Source: G963678095 sp963678095 (GTDB taxonomy: Bacteria; Bacillota; Negativicutes; Selenomonadales; Selenomonadaceae). Taken from it: 64,000 nt of DNA. The notes under the pieces were generated by a model. The model was not told the origin of the DNA. It did no database searches and saw only the letters and a program-made list of their open reading frames with translations. The DNA lies in assembly GCA_963678095.2 (NCBI GenBank), contig OY782746.1, forward strand, positions 2,046,001 through 2,110,000, given 5' to 3'. The position numbers and the translations under genes are program-made. Shown here one piece after another: positions 49,645 to 58,108 of this stretch (the first letter of the stretch is position 1; every line of letters starts with the position of its first letter).

Positions 49645-50346
49645 ATGGAGAACAGATTAGCACCGATTAGACTGGATAGTTATCAGCCGCTGCGCGAAGT
49701 CGTATGTGAGACTCTGCGGGCGGCGATTCGCAAAGGCATATTAAAACCAGGGGAAAGGCTGATGGAAATTCAGCTGGCGGAAGAACTTGGCGTAAGCCGG
49801 ACACCTGTACGGGAAGCAATCCGCAAGCTCGAACTGGAAGGCTATGTCATTATGATGCCGCGTCGTGGCACATATGTGGCAAATCTTTCGATTCGTGATG
49901 TCAATGAAGTTTTTGAAATCAGGACATCTCTGGATTCCCTTGCCAGCGGCCTGGCGGCTGAACGCATCACGGATGAGGAACTCGAACGGATGCAGCGACT
50001 GCTCGTCATGATTAGTGAATACATTGAAAAAGATGATATGGAAAAAATTGTTGAAACGGATACAGAGTTTCATGATATCCTTTACCAGGCAAGCCGCAAC
50101 ACGCGGTTGGTTGGCATCATATCAAACCTGCGGGAACAGTTGACGCGCTTTAGGGCCACGTCCATGTCTTTCCCCGGGCGGCTGAAAGAAACATTGGAAG
50201 AGCATCGCCGGATTGTGGAAGCGATTGCGCAGGGCGATGTTATTGAGGCCCAGCGTGCCTCGGAGGAACATATGGAAAAATCGGAACATACGCTGCTCAA
50301 CAGCATGGAAGCCTTAAAAGGCAAGCCGGCAAAACGAAAAAAATAG
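49645..50346 (+). CDS. GntR-family regulator, FadR/FCD subgroup
   Basis: A 233-residue transcriptional regulator. The N-terminal winged helix (residues 14-75) has ETLRAAIRKGILKPGERLMEIQLAEELGVSRTPVREAIRKLE, and the rest is an FCD ligand-binding domain with His and Asp residues in TDTEFHDILYQAS near 135 and EHRRIVEAI near 188 that usually bind a metal and a small organic acid. The ATG 49645 follows GAGGGG. It takes the place of purR of Bacillus between ispE and glmU. Its target genes are unknown; the dctA-type gene 6.6 kb away is a possible but unproven one. A hairpin follows. Confidence 0.9.
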   Translation: MENRLAPIRLDSYQPLREVVCETLRAAIRKGILKPGERLMEIQLAEELGVSRTPVREAIRKLELEGYVIMMPRRGTYVANLSIRDVNEVFEIRTSLDSLASGLAAERITDEELERMQRLLVMISEYIEKDDMEKIVETDTEFHDILYQASRNTRLVGIISNLREQLTRFRATSMSFPGRLKETLEEHRRIVEAIAQGDVIEAQRASEEHMEKSEHTLLNSMEALKGKPAKRKK

Positions 50347-50354
50347 TTTTTTTG

Positions 50355-50384
50355 AGCATAGGGACGAGTTCCTATGCTTTTTTT
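50355..50384 (+). terminator. Terminator after the GntR gene
   Basis: AGCATAGG (50355-50362) pairs with CCTATGCT (50371-50378), followed by seven T residues. Confidence 0.88.
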
Positions 50385-50595
50385 GCTCTGATCGTCAAAA
50401 AAACAGCAGAGCAGGGTAAATAAGGCTTGCAAAATTGGGAAATAATTTTTACAATAGGTAAGAACGACTAAAAATGATGCAGCACAATTTTGAATTTGTT
50501 ATGAATAGTTTAGAATGAAGGGCTCTAGTCAATCGGAAGAAGACCTAGAGTCTTTCGTATTTCCGGTATAGGATGAATTGGGGGAAATTTTATCT
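50385..50595 (+). promoter_or_regulatory. glmU upstream region with leader hairpin
   Basis: A promoter-like TTGAAT near 50491 with TAGAAT near 50512 is followed by a hairpin CTCTAG / CTAGAG (50523-50550) in the presumed leader. I see no known riboswitch in it. Confidence 0.4.
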
Positions 50596-51960
50596 ATGGC
50601 AGGATTAGTGACAGTCGTCTTGGCTGCTGGCAAGGGAACACGCATGAAGTCAGTATTGCCAAAAGTTTTACACCGCGTCGGCGGCAAATCAATGTTACAG
50701 CATGTACTCGACGCCTCGGCTGCAGCCGGGTCTGAGCGGAGCGTTGTCATCGTTGGATTTGGTGGAGAGACAGTAAAAACGGCCATTGGGTCCCAGGCTG
50801 AATTTGTTGAGCAGAAGGAACAGCTAGGGACCGGACATGCGGTTATGCAGGTCGGCCCGTTGCTGAAAAATGAAACCGGCACGGTCATGGTTCTGTGCGG
50901 TGATACGCCGCTTTTGACAGGGGCCTTGCTCAAGCGCCTCTATGATGAACACAAGGCGATTGGCGCCAAGGCAACTGTGCTGACGGCAGTGATGCCGGAC
51001 GCTTCCGGTTACGGAAGAATCATTCGCACGGCTTCTGGAACCGTGGCGAAAATTGTCGAGCATAAGGATGCATCAGCGGAAGAACTGAAAGTCAATGAGG
51101 TTAATTCTGGAATTTATTGCTTTGAGGCACAGGCGCTGTTTACCGCATTGGCGAAGGTCAGCTGTGATAATGCGCAGGGCGAATATTACTTGCCGGATGT
51201 GCTGGAAATTTTACGCGAAGCCGGCGAGAAAATATGGGCGGTAGCGGCGGATGACTATGAACAGACGCTGGGAATAAATTCGCGGGTACAGCTTGCCGGA
51301 GCAGAGAAAATTCTGCGCCGTCGGAAAAATATTGAACTGATGGAGCAGGGCGTTACGCTTATGGATCCCGATACGACTTATATCGATGCGCAGGTTACGG
51401 TCGGGCGCGATACGGTTATTTATCCGTTTACCTGGCTGGAAGGGGCAACGACCATCGGCGAAAACTGTGAAATTGGTCCGAACAGCCGCTTTACCGATAC
51501 AAGAATCGGTGATCGGGTTACGGCACATTTTTCTTATGCGCATGAGTGTGAGATCGCAAGTGGTGTGGTCATGGGGCCATATGTTCACTTAAGGCCGAAT
51601 ACAAAGCTTGCAGCTGGAGTTAAAATCGGCAACTTTGTTGAAGTCAAGAATTCAACGGTGGGTGAGGGCAGCAAACTGCCGCATCTGAGCTACATTGGCG
51701 ATACGGATATCGGCAGCGGAGTCAATATGGGCTGTGGGACAATTACAGTCAATTACGACGGCAAACATAAATACCGCACGGTTATTGCAGATGATGCTTT
51801 TGTGGGCTGCAATTCGAATCTTGTGGCTCCGGTAGAAGTTGGCAAAGGGGCTTATGTAGCCGCCGGATCGACCATTACCAAGGATGTGCCGCCGGCTGCT
51901 CTGGCTGTTGCCCGTGAACGGCAGCGCAATATTGAGGACTGGGCCGACAAGAGAAAATAG
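50596..51960 (+). CDS. glmU: Bifunctional GlmU: N-acetylglucosamine-1-phosphate uridyltransferase / glucosamine-1-phosphate acetyltransferase
   Basis: Makes UDP-GlcNAc, the precursor of peptidoglycan and lipopolysaccharide. The 454-residue protein is full length. The N-terminal pyrophosphorylase has LAAGKGTRMKS near residue 9, VLCGDTPLL near 101 and the Lys/Asn sugar-binding segments VNEVNSGIY near 168. The C-terminal left-handed beta-helix has hexapeptide repeats from about 250, with HLRPNTKL, GNFVEVKNS and GCGTITVNYDGKHK. The ATG 50596 follows GGGGGA; a TTG 18 bases earlier is less likely. prs follows after 98 bases. Confidence 0.97.
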   Translation: MAGLVTVVLAAGKGTRMKSVLPKVLHRVGGKSMLQHVLDASAAAGSERSVVIVGFGGETVKTAIGSQAEFVEQKEQLGTGHAVMQVGPLLKNETGTVMVLCGDTPLLTGALLKRLYDEHKAIGAKATVLTAVMPDASGYGRIIRTASGTVAKIVEHKDASAEELKVNEVNSGIYCFEAQALFTALAKVSCDNAQGEYYLPDVLEILREAGEKIWAVAADDYEQTLGINSRVQLAGAEKILRRRKNIELMEQGVTLMDPDTTYIDAQVTVGRDTVIYPFTWLEGATTIGENCEIGPNSRFTDTRIGDRVTAHFSYAHECEIASGVVMGPYVHLRPNTKLAAGVKIGNFVEVKNSTVGEGSKLPHLSYIGDTDIGSGVNMGCGTITVNYDGKHKYRTVIADDAFVGCNSNLVAPVEVGKGAYVAAGSTITKDVPPAALAVARERQRNIEDWADKRK

Positions 51961-52058
51961 GTTACATGCGGGTAGCCGCTGTACATAGATCATGGTTTGC
52001 GGGGATATGCCTGCAGCCAGGAAAAATATTTAAATACGATTTGGAGGATTTTAACAAA

Positions 52059-53009
52059 ATGACACTTGATACTGGGAATTTATGCATTCTAACAGGTAAT
52101 GCGAATCCAGAACTTGCCGAAAAAATTGGCGAACATATCGGAGTAGAATTATGCAAGGCTACGGTCGGTCATTTCAACAATGGCGAAACGCAGGTGCTGA
52201 TCAGTCAGAGCGTGCGTGGCAAGGATGTATTCATTATTCAGCCTACCTGCCAACCAGTAAATGATAATCTGATGGAGCTTTTGATCATGGTGGATGCCTG
52301 CACGCGAGCTTCGGCCCGCAGCATTACAGCTGTAGTTCCGTATTACGCTTATGCACGCCAGGACCGCAAAACCCGCGGTCGTGAACCGATTTCCGCTAAG
52401 CTTGTGGCTAATATCATGGCCACTGCCGGTGTAGACCGCGTGATCACGGTTGATTTACATGCCGGACAGATTCAGGGCTTCTTTGATATCCCAGTCGATC
52501 ATCTTGCGGCAGCTCCGGTTCTTGCCAAGTATATCCAGGAAAAAGACCTGGAAGATGTCGTTGTTGTTTCTCCAGATTTAGGCGGGGTAACCCGTGCCAG
52601 AATATTAGCAGATCGCCTTGAAGCTCCGATTGCCATTATTGAAAAACGCCGTCCGGAACCGGGCTGCGCTGAGGTTATGAACCTGATCGGTGATGTCAAA
52701 GGCAAGACTGCCGTTATTATCGATGATATCGTTGATACAGCAGGATCTCTCTGTGAAGGGGCCAAAGCATTGGCTAAAATGGGGGTAAAAGATGTGTATG
52801 CCTGCTGCTCACATGCGATTCTCAGTGATCCGGCTGTAAAACGAATCAATGAATCCCCAATCAAAGAGCTTATCATCACAGACAGCATTCCGCTCCCGGC
52901 TGACAAACAGTCGGAGAAAATCGTTTCGCTGTCGATTGCTGACATGCTTGGAGATGCGATTACCTTGATCTATCAGCAAAAATCAGTTAGCCAGCTGTTC
53001 CATAAATAA
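52059..53009 (+). CDS. prs: Ribose-phosphate pyrophosphokinase
   Basis: Makes PRPP from ribose-5-phosphate and ATP for nucleotides, histidine, tryptophan and NAD. The 316-residue protein has class I features: FNNGETQVLI near residue 37, the flexible-loop YARQDRKTRGREPISAK near 96, DLHAGQIQGFF near 130, and the PRPP loop VIIDDIVDTAGSL near 219. The ATG 52059 follows GGAGGA; the frame is open for 31 codons upstream, but with no ribosome site. It keeps the glmU-prs order of Bacillus. The nadC enzyme in this window uses its product. Confidence 0.97.
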   Translation: MTLDTGNLCILTGNANPELAEKIGEHIGVELCKATVGHFNNGETQVLISQSVRGKDVFIIQPTCQPVNDNLMELLIMVDACTRASARSITAVVPYYAYARQDRKTRGREPISAKLVANIMATAGVDRVITVDLHAGQIQGFFDIPVDHLAAAPVLAKYIQEKDLEDVVVVSPDLGGVTRARILADRLEAPIAIIEKRRPEPGCAEVMNLIGDVKGKTAVIIDDIVDTAGSLCEGAKALAKMGVKDVYACCSHAILSDPAVKRINESPIKELIITDSIPLPADKQSEKIVSLSIADMLGDAITLIYQQKSVSQLFHK

Positions 53010-53035
53010 GCCTGTGCTTATAAACACCTGTATGT

Positions 53036-53075
53036 AAAAGCAGAGCCATGAAGCATTTCATGGCTCTGCTTTTTA
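53036..53075 (+). terminator. prs terminator
   Basis: AAAAGCAGAGCCATGAA (53036-53052) pairs exactly with TTCATGGCTCTGCTTTT (53057-53073) around a 4-base loop. Confidence 0.92.
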
Positions 53076-53175
53076 ATGAGGATGGACTCCCAGCTAATTT
53101 CCATGAAAGGAAGCTGGCAGCATGCTATAATGAACAGTGTCCGTGATGGACAGTAAATTTCTAGGAGGATTTGTT

Positions 53176-54003
53176 GTGGATCTAAGTGTAATCGAACTTT
53201 TAAAAACTGTGATTCTCGGGATTGTTGAAGGGCTCACGGAATGGCTGCCGGTGAGCAGTACAGGACACATGATTCTTGTCGATGAGTTCATAAAGCTCAA
53301 TGTTGAACAAAAATTTATGGATATGTTTCTCGTGGTCATTCAGCTGGGCGCAATTCTCGCTGTCGTGGCGTTGAATTTTGAAAAACTCAATCCGTTTTCC
53401 AGCTATAAATCAAGGCGAGAAAAAAAGGCAACATTTACGCTTTGGTATAAAGTGATTTTTGCCTGTCTGCCGGCAGCGGTCATTGGGCTGGCTTTTAACA
53501 GCTACATGGAAAAACATTTTATGAATGCACATGTTGTTGCATTTACTTTGATTTTTTATGGGATACTCTTTATTATTGTTGAAAATTATAACAAGCACCG
53601 CCGCCCGAGAGTCCGGGATCTTGACGAACTTGACTATCGCACGGCTTTTATCATCGGCCTATTTCAGGTACTGTCGCTAGTACCGGGAACATCGCGTTCA
53701 GGCTCGACGATACTGGGCGCCATTTTATTCGGCACATCACGCCAGGTCGCAGCCGAATTTACCTTCTTTCTGGCAATTCCGGTTATGTTTGGGGCGAGTT
53801 TCCTTAAGCTCATGAAATTTGGCTGGAGTTATACCGTGGCCGAGGTAGTTATTCTGGCAGTGGGCATGATTGTCGCATTTATTGTTTCGATTTTGTCGAT
53901 TAAATTTTTGCTGCGCTATATCAAGCATAACGACTTTAAGGCCTTTGGGTGGTACCGCATTATTTTGGGGCTGTTGGTAATCGCCTATTTTTATTTCGTT
54001 TAA
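53176..54003 (+). CDS. uppP: Undecaprenyl-diphosphatase
   Basis: Integral membrane enzyme that removes a phosphate from undecaprenyl diphosphate to recycle the lipid carrier for cell-wall synthesis; also called BacA. The 275-residue protein has eight helices. Both family motifs are present: EGLTEWLPVSSTGHMIL (residues 15-31) with the catalytic Glu/Ser/His and PGTSRSGSTI near 170. I chose GTG 53176, as AGGAGG lies seven bases upstream; the frame upstream is open to 53137. It is monocistronic with a strong hairpin after it. Confidence 0.95.
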   Translation: MDLSVIELLKTVILGIVEGLTEWLPVSSTGHMILVDEFIKLNVEQKFMDMFLVVIQLGAILAVVALNFEKLNPFSSYKSRREKKATFTLWYKVIFACLPAAVIGLAFNSYMEKHFMNAHVVAFTLIFYGILFIIVENYNKHRRPRVRDLDELDYRTAFIIGLFQVLSLVPGTSRSGSTILGAILFGTSRQVAAEFTFFLAIPVMFGASFLKLMKFGWSYTVAEVVILAVGMIVAFIVSILSIKFLLRYIKHNDFKAFGWYRIILGLLVIAYFYFV

Positions 54004-54016
54004 ATCATATAAGCTG

Positions 54017-54045
54017 AAAAAGCCACCGCTTACGGTGGCTTTTTG
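54017..54045 (+). terminator. uppP terminator
   Basis: AAAAAGCCACCG (54017-54028) pairs with CGGTGGCTTTTT (54033-54044) around the loop CTTA. Confidence 0.92.
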
Positions 54046-54122
54046 CATGATGTAGTTTTTTTGCGCAGCCGTTTTGTGATAGAATAAAAGGCAATGTTAG
54101 TTCAATGCATGGAGGATGAAAA

Positions 54123-54758
54123 ATGAAAATTATTGCAGGCCTTGGAAATCCAGGGCAGGAATATAGCCAGACACGCCATAATGTCGGCTTTATGCTGATT
54201 GATGCACTGGCTCAGCGTCTGGGCATTAGCGTGTGGCAGGACAAATTTGAAGCTAAAATTGCTGCCGGCTATATCGGGGCGGAGAAAGTCCTGCTCGTTA
54301 AGCCGCAGACGTATATGAACAACAGCGGACAGTCAATAGGCCCGCTTCTCAGCTGGTACAAACTCGGGGTACAAGATCTGATTGTTGCTCATGATGATAT
54401 GGATATCCCTGCCGGAACTCTGCGCCTGCGCCGCAAGGGGAGTGCAGGGGGGCATAATGGAATCAAGTCGATCCTGGCCCATGCCGGCGATGAGGATTTC
54501 GCCCGGGTGCGCATTGGCATTGGCCGCCCGCTGCCGGGGTGGACGGTGGTGGACCACGTTCTGGCAAAACTGCCTTTAGAAGAAAGAGAAAAAGTGGATG
54601 CGGTGATTGACGAATTGCTACCGGCTGTTGAGTGTATTGTGACGGAGAGTATCGATCTGGCAATGAACAAATTTAATCCCAAGAAAAATCGCAAGCGGCT
54701 GGCACCAGTACTTGCTGATGGTGAAGCGAATTTGCCGCAGGAGGAGATGAAAAAATGA
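54123..54758 (+). CDS. pth: Peptidyl-tRNA hydrolase
   Basis: Frees tRNA from peptidyl-tRNA that drops off ribosomes. The protein has 211 residues, about 20 longer than usual because of a Lys-rich C-terminal tail. The key residues are in GLGNPGQEYSQTRHNVGF (residues 6-23) with the catalytic His, KPQTYMNNSG near 61 and HDDMDIPAGTLRLRRKGSAGGHNGI near 90. The ATG 54123 follows TGGAGGATGAAA. Its stop overlaps the start of the following radical SAM gene, so the two are translated together; in Bacillus pth is followed by mfd instead. Confidence 0.96.
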   Translation: MKIIAGLGNPGQEYSQTRHNVGFMLIDALAQRLGISVWQDKFEAKIAAGYIGAEKVLLVKPQTYMNNSGQSIGPLLSWYKLGVQDLIVAHDDMDIPAGTLRLRRKGSAGGHNGIKSILAHAGDEDFARVRIGIGRPLPGWTVVDHVLAKLPLEEREKVDAVIDELLPAVECIVTESIDLAMNKFNPKKNRKRLAPVLADGEANLPQEEMKK

Positions 54759-55984
54759 TAACAGCTTTATATGCCGATGAAACAGGTGAAATTTTTGATG
54801 CTCCGGGATTTGCGGGCATGGGACGCAGCGGTGCGGAAAATATTTTACTCAGGGCAGAAGATCTGATCCCACTGCCGGAAAGTGCGGATTTGATGTTTTT
54901 GCCGGATCGGCTGGCCCTGGGCTCTTGTGATGGTGAAGTGCTGCCGATTACGGGGCGGGCAGTTGCCGCTATTTTGCCGGCAGGCTATACCCGAACGTAT
55001 ATGCCGGCCTATCAAAAGACGGAAACTGCTGGGCAATTGCCGCTATACGGTTACACGGCGGTAGTGCTGTATAAGGATGCACTGTATGCGGCTGCCATCT
55101 ATACCGATAAAAATGAAAAGTGGGATCCGCAGCACTATAATACCCATGATCTGAAAAAACTTGTAAATCGGACGAAAAAGGACTTGCCGGGCAATCGCAT
55201 TGTAGAGCAGGTCGGCAATTGTTCCTTGCAGTGGCACTGCTGCACAGCGCAAAATCTTTTCTATCGGCGCTGGGAAGCCGGGATACCGACTTCTCCGGCC
55301 TGTAATGCCAATTGCTTTGGCTGTATTTCCTTACAGCCGTCGGAATGTTGCCCGTCTCCGCAAAGTCGCATTGATTTTAAACCGACTGCAGCCGAGATTG
55401 CTGCTGTTGGTGTTTATCATTTGTCGGCGGCCCCCGATGCCATTATCAGCTTTGGCCAGGGCTGCGAGGGGGAACCGTCGCTTGCCGCCGATAATATTGC
55501 GGACGGCATTAAATTGATTCGTCAGCAAACCCAGCGCGGCCAAATCAACATCAATACGAATGCCGGCTATACAGAGGGCATTCGGCGGATTGTCGATGCC
55601 GGGCTCGATACGATGCGCGTCAGTATCATCAGTGCTGCTTCTGACAGCTATCAGGCTTACTACCGCGGCAACTATCCGCTGGAAGCTGTCAAGGAATCCA
55701 TCCTTTATGCCAAGGCGCACGGGGTTTATATTTCGCTCAATATGTTGTACCTTCCCGGATTTAATGATCGTGAGGAAGAATTATCGGCCTGGAAAGAGTT
55801 TTTGGCAGAGACCGGGGTTGACATGATTCAGGTGCGCAATCTCAATATTGATCCAGATGCATTTTTGACAATTATGCCGGAGGCAAAGGGCAAGGCAGTG
55901 GGAACACGCGAGTTTCTATCCCGGCTGCAGACGGAATTTCCCCAGCTTGTCCTCGGCAGTTTCAGTCATTATATTGAAGGATAG
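54755..55984 (+). CDS. Radical SAM protein of unknown function
   Basis: A 409-residue protein. The radical SAM motif is CNANCFGC near residues 183-190 (Cys-x3-Cys-x2-Cys), followed by a partial TIM barrel with FGQGCEGEPSL near 230 and INTNAGYTEGIRRIVDAGLDTMRVS near 270. The first 170 residues form a separate region without a family I recognise; it contains a further Cys cluster (CSLQWHCC) just before the motif and more Cys (CISLQPSECCP) after it, which could hold an auxiliary cluster. The ATG 54755 overlaps the pth stop, and AGGAGATG precedes it. Substrate unknown. A 19-bp hairpin begins at its stop codon. Confidence 0.88.
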   Translation: MITALYADETGEIFDAPGFAGMGRSGAENILLRAEDLIPLPESADLMFLPDRLALGSCDGEVLPITGRAVAAILPAGYTRTYMPAYQKTETAGQLPLYGYTAVVLYKDALYAAAIYTDKNEKWDPQHYNTHDLKKLVNRTKKDLPGNRIVEQVGNCSLQWHCCTAQNLFYRRWEAGIPTSPACNANCFGCISLQPSECCPSPQSRIDFKPTAAEIAAVGVYHLSAAPDAIISFGQGCEGEPSLAADNIADGIKLIRQQTQRGQININTNAGYTEGIRRIVDAGLDTMRVSIISAASDSYQAYYRGNYPLEAVKESILYAKAHGVYISLNMLYLPGFNDREEELSAWKEFLAETGVDMIQVRNLNIDPDAFLTIMPEAKGKAVGTREFLSRLQTEFPQLVLGSFSHYIEG

Positions 55985-56032
55985 GCGTAGAAAGAGGCCA
56001 GCTGCAAACAGCAGGCCTCTTTCTACGCCTAT
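55981..56032 (+). terminator. Hairpin overlapping the radical SAM stop codon
   Basis: The arm 55981-55999 is the exact complement of 56014-56032. It includes the TAG stop codon. No T run follows; the T residues lie inside the stem, so it may stabilise the mRNA end and not terminate. Confidence 0.6.
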
Positions 56033-56294
56033 CAGAAATCTCTTTAACAGACAGCTTTAAAAAAGACTAAATATTATAAATAATTTAAATTGTTTCAAGG
56101 AATATTCTAATTTTCATGAATACATGTATACATGGAAAAATAGCCTGTTTTGCCTCGGTAATGGGTAGAAATTTATTGCTGGTTGGCTTATAATAACAGA
56201 CGGGTATTAAATCGATAGCTTAATGGCATTGTTTTAATGGACTTTGGTAAAAAGATTGTGTTTAGCAATACATGTATAAAGGAGCGGATTGGTT
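56033..56294 (+). promoter_or_regulatory. Upstream region of the dicarboxylate symporter gene with paired operator-like sites
   Basis: AATACATGTATA occurs at 56119-56130 and again at 56267-56278, 148 bases apart. A TATAAT at 56189-56194 lies between, without a good -35, which suggests activation. The second copy lies just before the ribosome site AAGGAG. The arrangement would suit a looping regulator. Confidence 0.5.
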
Positions 56295-57584
56295 TTGAAC
56301 AGGGGATTTTTCAAGTCATTGCATTTTCAGGTGTTTGCATCGATTATCATTGGTATCTTAGTCGGATATTTATACCCGGCATTTGGTGAAAGCATGAAGC
56401 CGCTGGGCGATGCCTTTATCAAATTGATCAAGATGATTATCGGTCCTATTATTTTTTGTACCATCGTCTGTGGCATAGCTGGCATGGGGGATATGAAAAA
56501 AGTCGGCCGGGTTGGCGGTAAAGCATTGCTTTACTTTGAAATGGTGTCAACCTGCTCGCTGTTTGTTGGGCTGTTGCTGGTAAACTGGTTGCAACCGGGA
56601 GCCGGCATGAATATCGATGCCAGTAAGCTCGATGCCTCATCAGTGGCCATGTATGCCACTGGAGCACAAAGCCATACAGCTGGACAGTTTTTTATGAATA
56701 TTATTCCAAGCACCGTGGTTGATGGTTTTGCCAAAGGTGAAATTCTTCAGATTTTACTGTTTTCCATTTTATTTGGCTGGGCTCTGTCGAAGCTCGGCAG
56801 CAGCGGGCAGAAGCTGCTGCACATCATTGGCGACGTATCCCATGTCTTGTTCGGGATTGTCGATATCATCATGAAACTGGCACCGATCGGAACCTTTGGC
56901 GCTATGGCCTTTACGATTGGCGCCTATGGCATCGGATCCTTGGGGCCATTGCTTAAACTGCTCGGAACCTTTTACTTTGCCTGTCTGCTGTTTATTATGC
57001 TGGTTATCTGGCCGATTGCCAAATATGCCGGAGTTAATTTTTTGCACTATATCTCCTATTTTAAGGAAGAACTGCTGGTTGTTTTTGGGACGGCTTCATC
57101 GGAAAGTGTTTTGCCGCGAATGATGGAAAAGCTTGAAAAAGCAGGCTGCTCAAAATCGATTGTTGGGCTTGTTGTACCTACGGGCTATTCCTTTAATCTC
57201 GATGGTACTTCGATTTACCTGACCATGGCGGCTATCTTTTTGGCCCAGGCGACGAATACGGATTTATCCGCCATGCAGGAAATCACTATTCTGGCCGTAT
57301 TACTGCTGACTTCTAAAGGGGCATCTGGGGTCACTGGTAGCGGGTTTATCGTCTTGGCCGCTACATTGTCGACGATTCCTACCATTCCGGTAGGGGCGCT
57401 GGCGCTGATTTTTGGGGTTGACCGTTTTATGACACAGGGCCGGGCGCTTACCAATCTGATTGGCAACGGGATCGCGACTTTTGTTGTGGCCAAATGGGAA
57501 AATGAGCTTGACCGGGAAACGATGCAGCGCCTGCTCAGTTCCAGTGACGCAGAGGAAGCAGAATCGGCAAAAGCTTCTGCCTGA
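56295..57584 (+). CDS. Dicarboxylate/amino acid:cation symporter (DctA/GltP family, DAACS)
   Basis: A membrane carrier of about 429 residues taking up C4-dicarboxylates or acidic amino acids with protons or Na+. Family segments: SMKPLGDAFIKLIKMIIGPIIF (residues 34-55), the serine-rich re-entrant loop as VVFGTASSESVLPRMMEKLE near 265, and VPTGYSFNLDGTSIYLT near 298; the GVTGSGFIVLAATL loop follows near 343. The DctA subgroup is likely because of this pattern, but glutamate/aspartate transport is not excluded. Start: TTG 56295, ten bases after AAGGAG; TTG 56289 is possible. The upstream region has two operator-like sites. It is monocistronic. Confidence 0.9.
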   Translation: MNRGFFKSLHFQVFASIIIGILVGYLYPAFGESMKPLGDAFIKLIKMIIGPIIFCTIVCGIAGMGDMKKVGRVGGKALLYFEMVSTCSLFVGLLLVNWLQPGAGMNIDASKLDASSVAMYATGAQSHTAGQFFMNIIPSTVVDGFAKGEILQILLFSILFGWALSKLGSSGQKLLHIIGDVSHVLFGIVDIIMKLAPIGTFGAMAFTIGAYGIGSLGPLLKLLGTFYFACLLFIMLVIWPIAKYAGVNFLHYISYFKEELLVVFGTASSESVLPRMMEKLEKAGCSKSIVGLVVPTGYSFNLDGTSIYLTMAAIFLAQATNTDLSAMQEITILAVLLLTSKGASGVTGSGFIVLAATLSTIPTIPVGALALIFGVDRFMTQGRALTNLIGNGIATFVVAKWENELDRETMQRLLSSSDAEEAESAKASA

Positions 57585-57610
57585 AAATAAGAACATAGGA
57601 TATAATGCCA

Positions 57611-57649
57611 TCCAGCTGTGATTAATAGCCGATCACAGCTGGATTTTTT
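57611..57649 (+). terminator. Terminator of the symporter gene
   Basis: TCCAGCTGTGAT (57611-57622) pairs exactly with ATCACAGCTGGA (57632-57643), followed by six T residues. Confidence 0.92.
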
Positions 57650-57862
57650 GTTGGCTGAAACCCTGATAAGAAGCTGGCAGCAGCTGCAGCAATGATATAA
57701 ATTGACCTTGCTATAACAGGGAAAGGTGGATTCGGGCGAATTTGCTGCTTAAACGCCAAATAACAGCGAGTGCGGGGGGGCCTTGGCATGAGGGAGAGAC
57801 AGGGCGTGCTTTGGCAGCTAAAACCAGCAGTTCAGCGGCTGAACAAATCCAGTGGAGGTTGT
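57650..57862. other. Intergenic stretch without recognised features
   Basis: About 210 bases between the symporter terminator and the small basic protein's promoter. I see no gene or RNA motif in it, only a G-rich run near 57773-57780. Confidence 0.4.
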
Positions 57863-57901
57863 TATAATTAAGACAGATCAGATAAAAAGGAGATGTTCGT
57901 C

Positions 57902-58009
57902 ATGGGAGATAAAAGCCCTAAGAACAAGGAAAAAAAGAAAAAGCGGGCCGAACAAAAAAAGATCCCGCACCATGCAGTTTCGGCAGAAGAAACTGCAGAA
58001 AGTAAATAA
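57902..58009 (+). CDS. Small basic protein, 35 residues (MGDKSPK family)
   Basis: A short gene with all its signals: TATAAT at 57863-57868, ribosome site AAGGAG nine bases before the ATG 57902, a stop TAA at 58007-58009 and a strong terminator at 58018-58045. The peptide begins MGDKSPKNKEKKKKR and ends HAVSAEETAESK. Short proteins starting with MGDKSPK and rich in Lys/Gln are found in many bacteria, without known function. About a third of the residues are Lys or Arg, which suggests nucleic-acid or ribosome contact, but that is inference. Confidence 0.75.
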   Translation: MGDKSPKNKEKKKKRAEQKKIPHHAVSAEETAESK

Positions 58010-58017
58010 ATCCGTCG

Positions 58018-58045
58018 ACAGCCGCTTTGCGGCTGTATTTTTTTT
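58018..58045 (+). terminator. Terminator of the small basic protein gene
   Basis: ACAGCCGC (58018-58025) pairs with GCGGCTGT (58029-58036), then A and eight T residues. Confidence 0.92.
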
Positions 58046-58108
58046 GCAATACAGAGGTTCGCTCGGCAAACAGAGAAAATTAGAAGCCAGAGTAGCAGGA
58101 GATTTATA

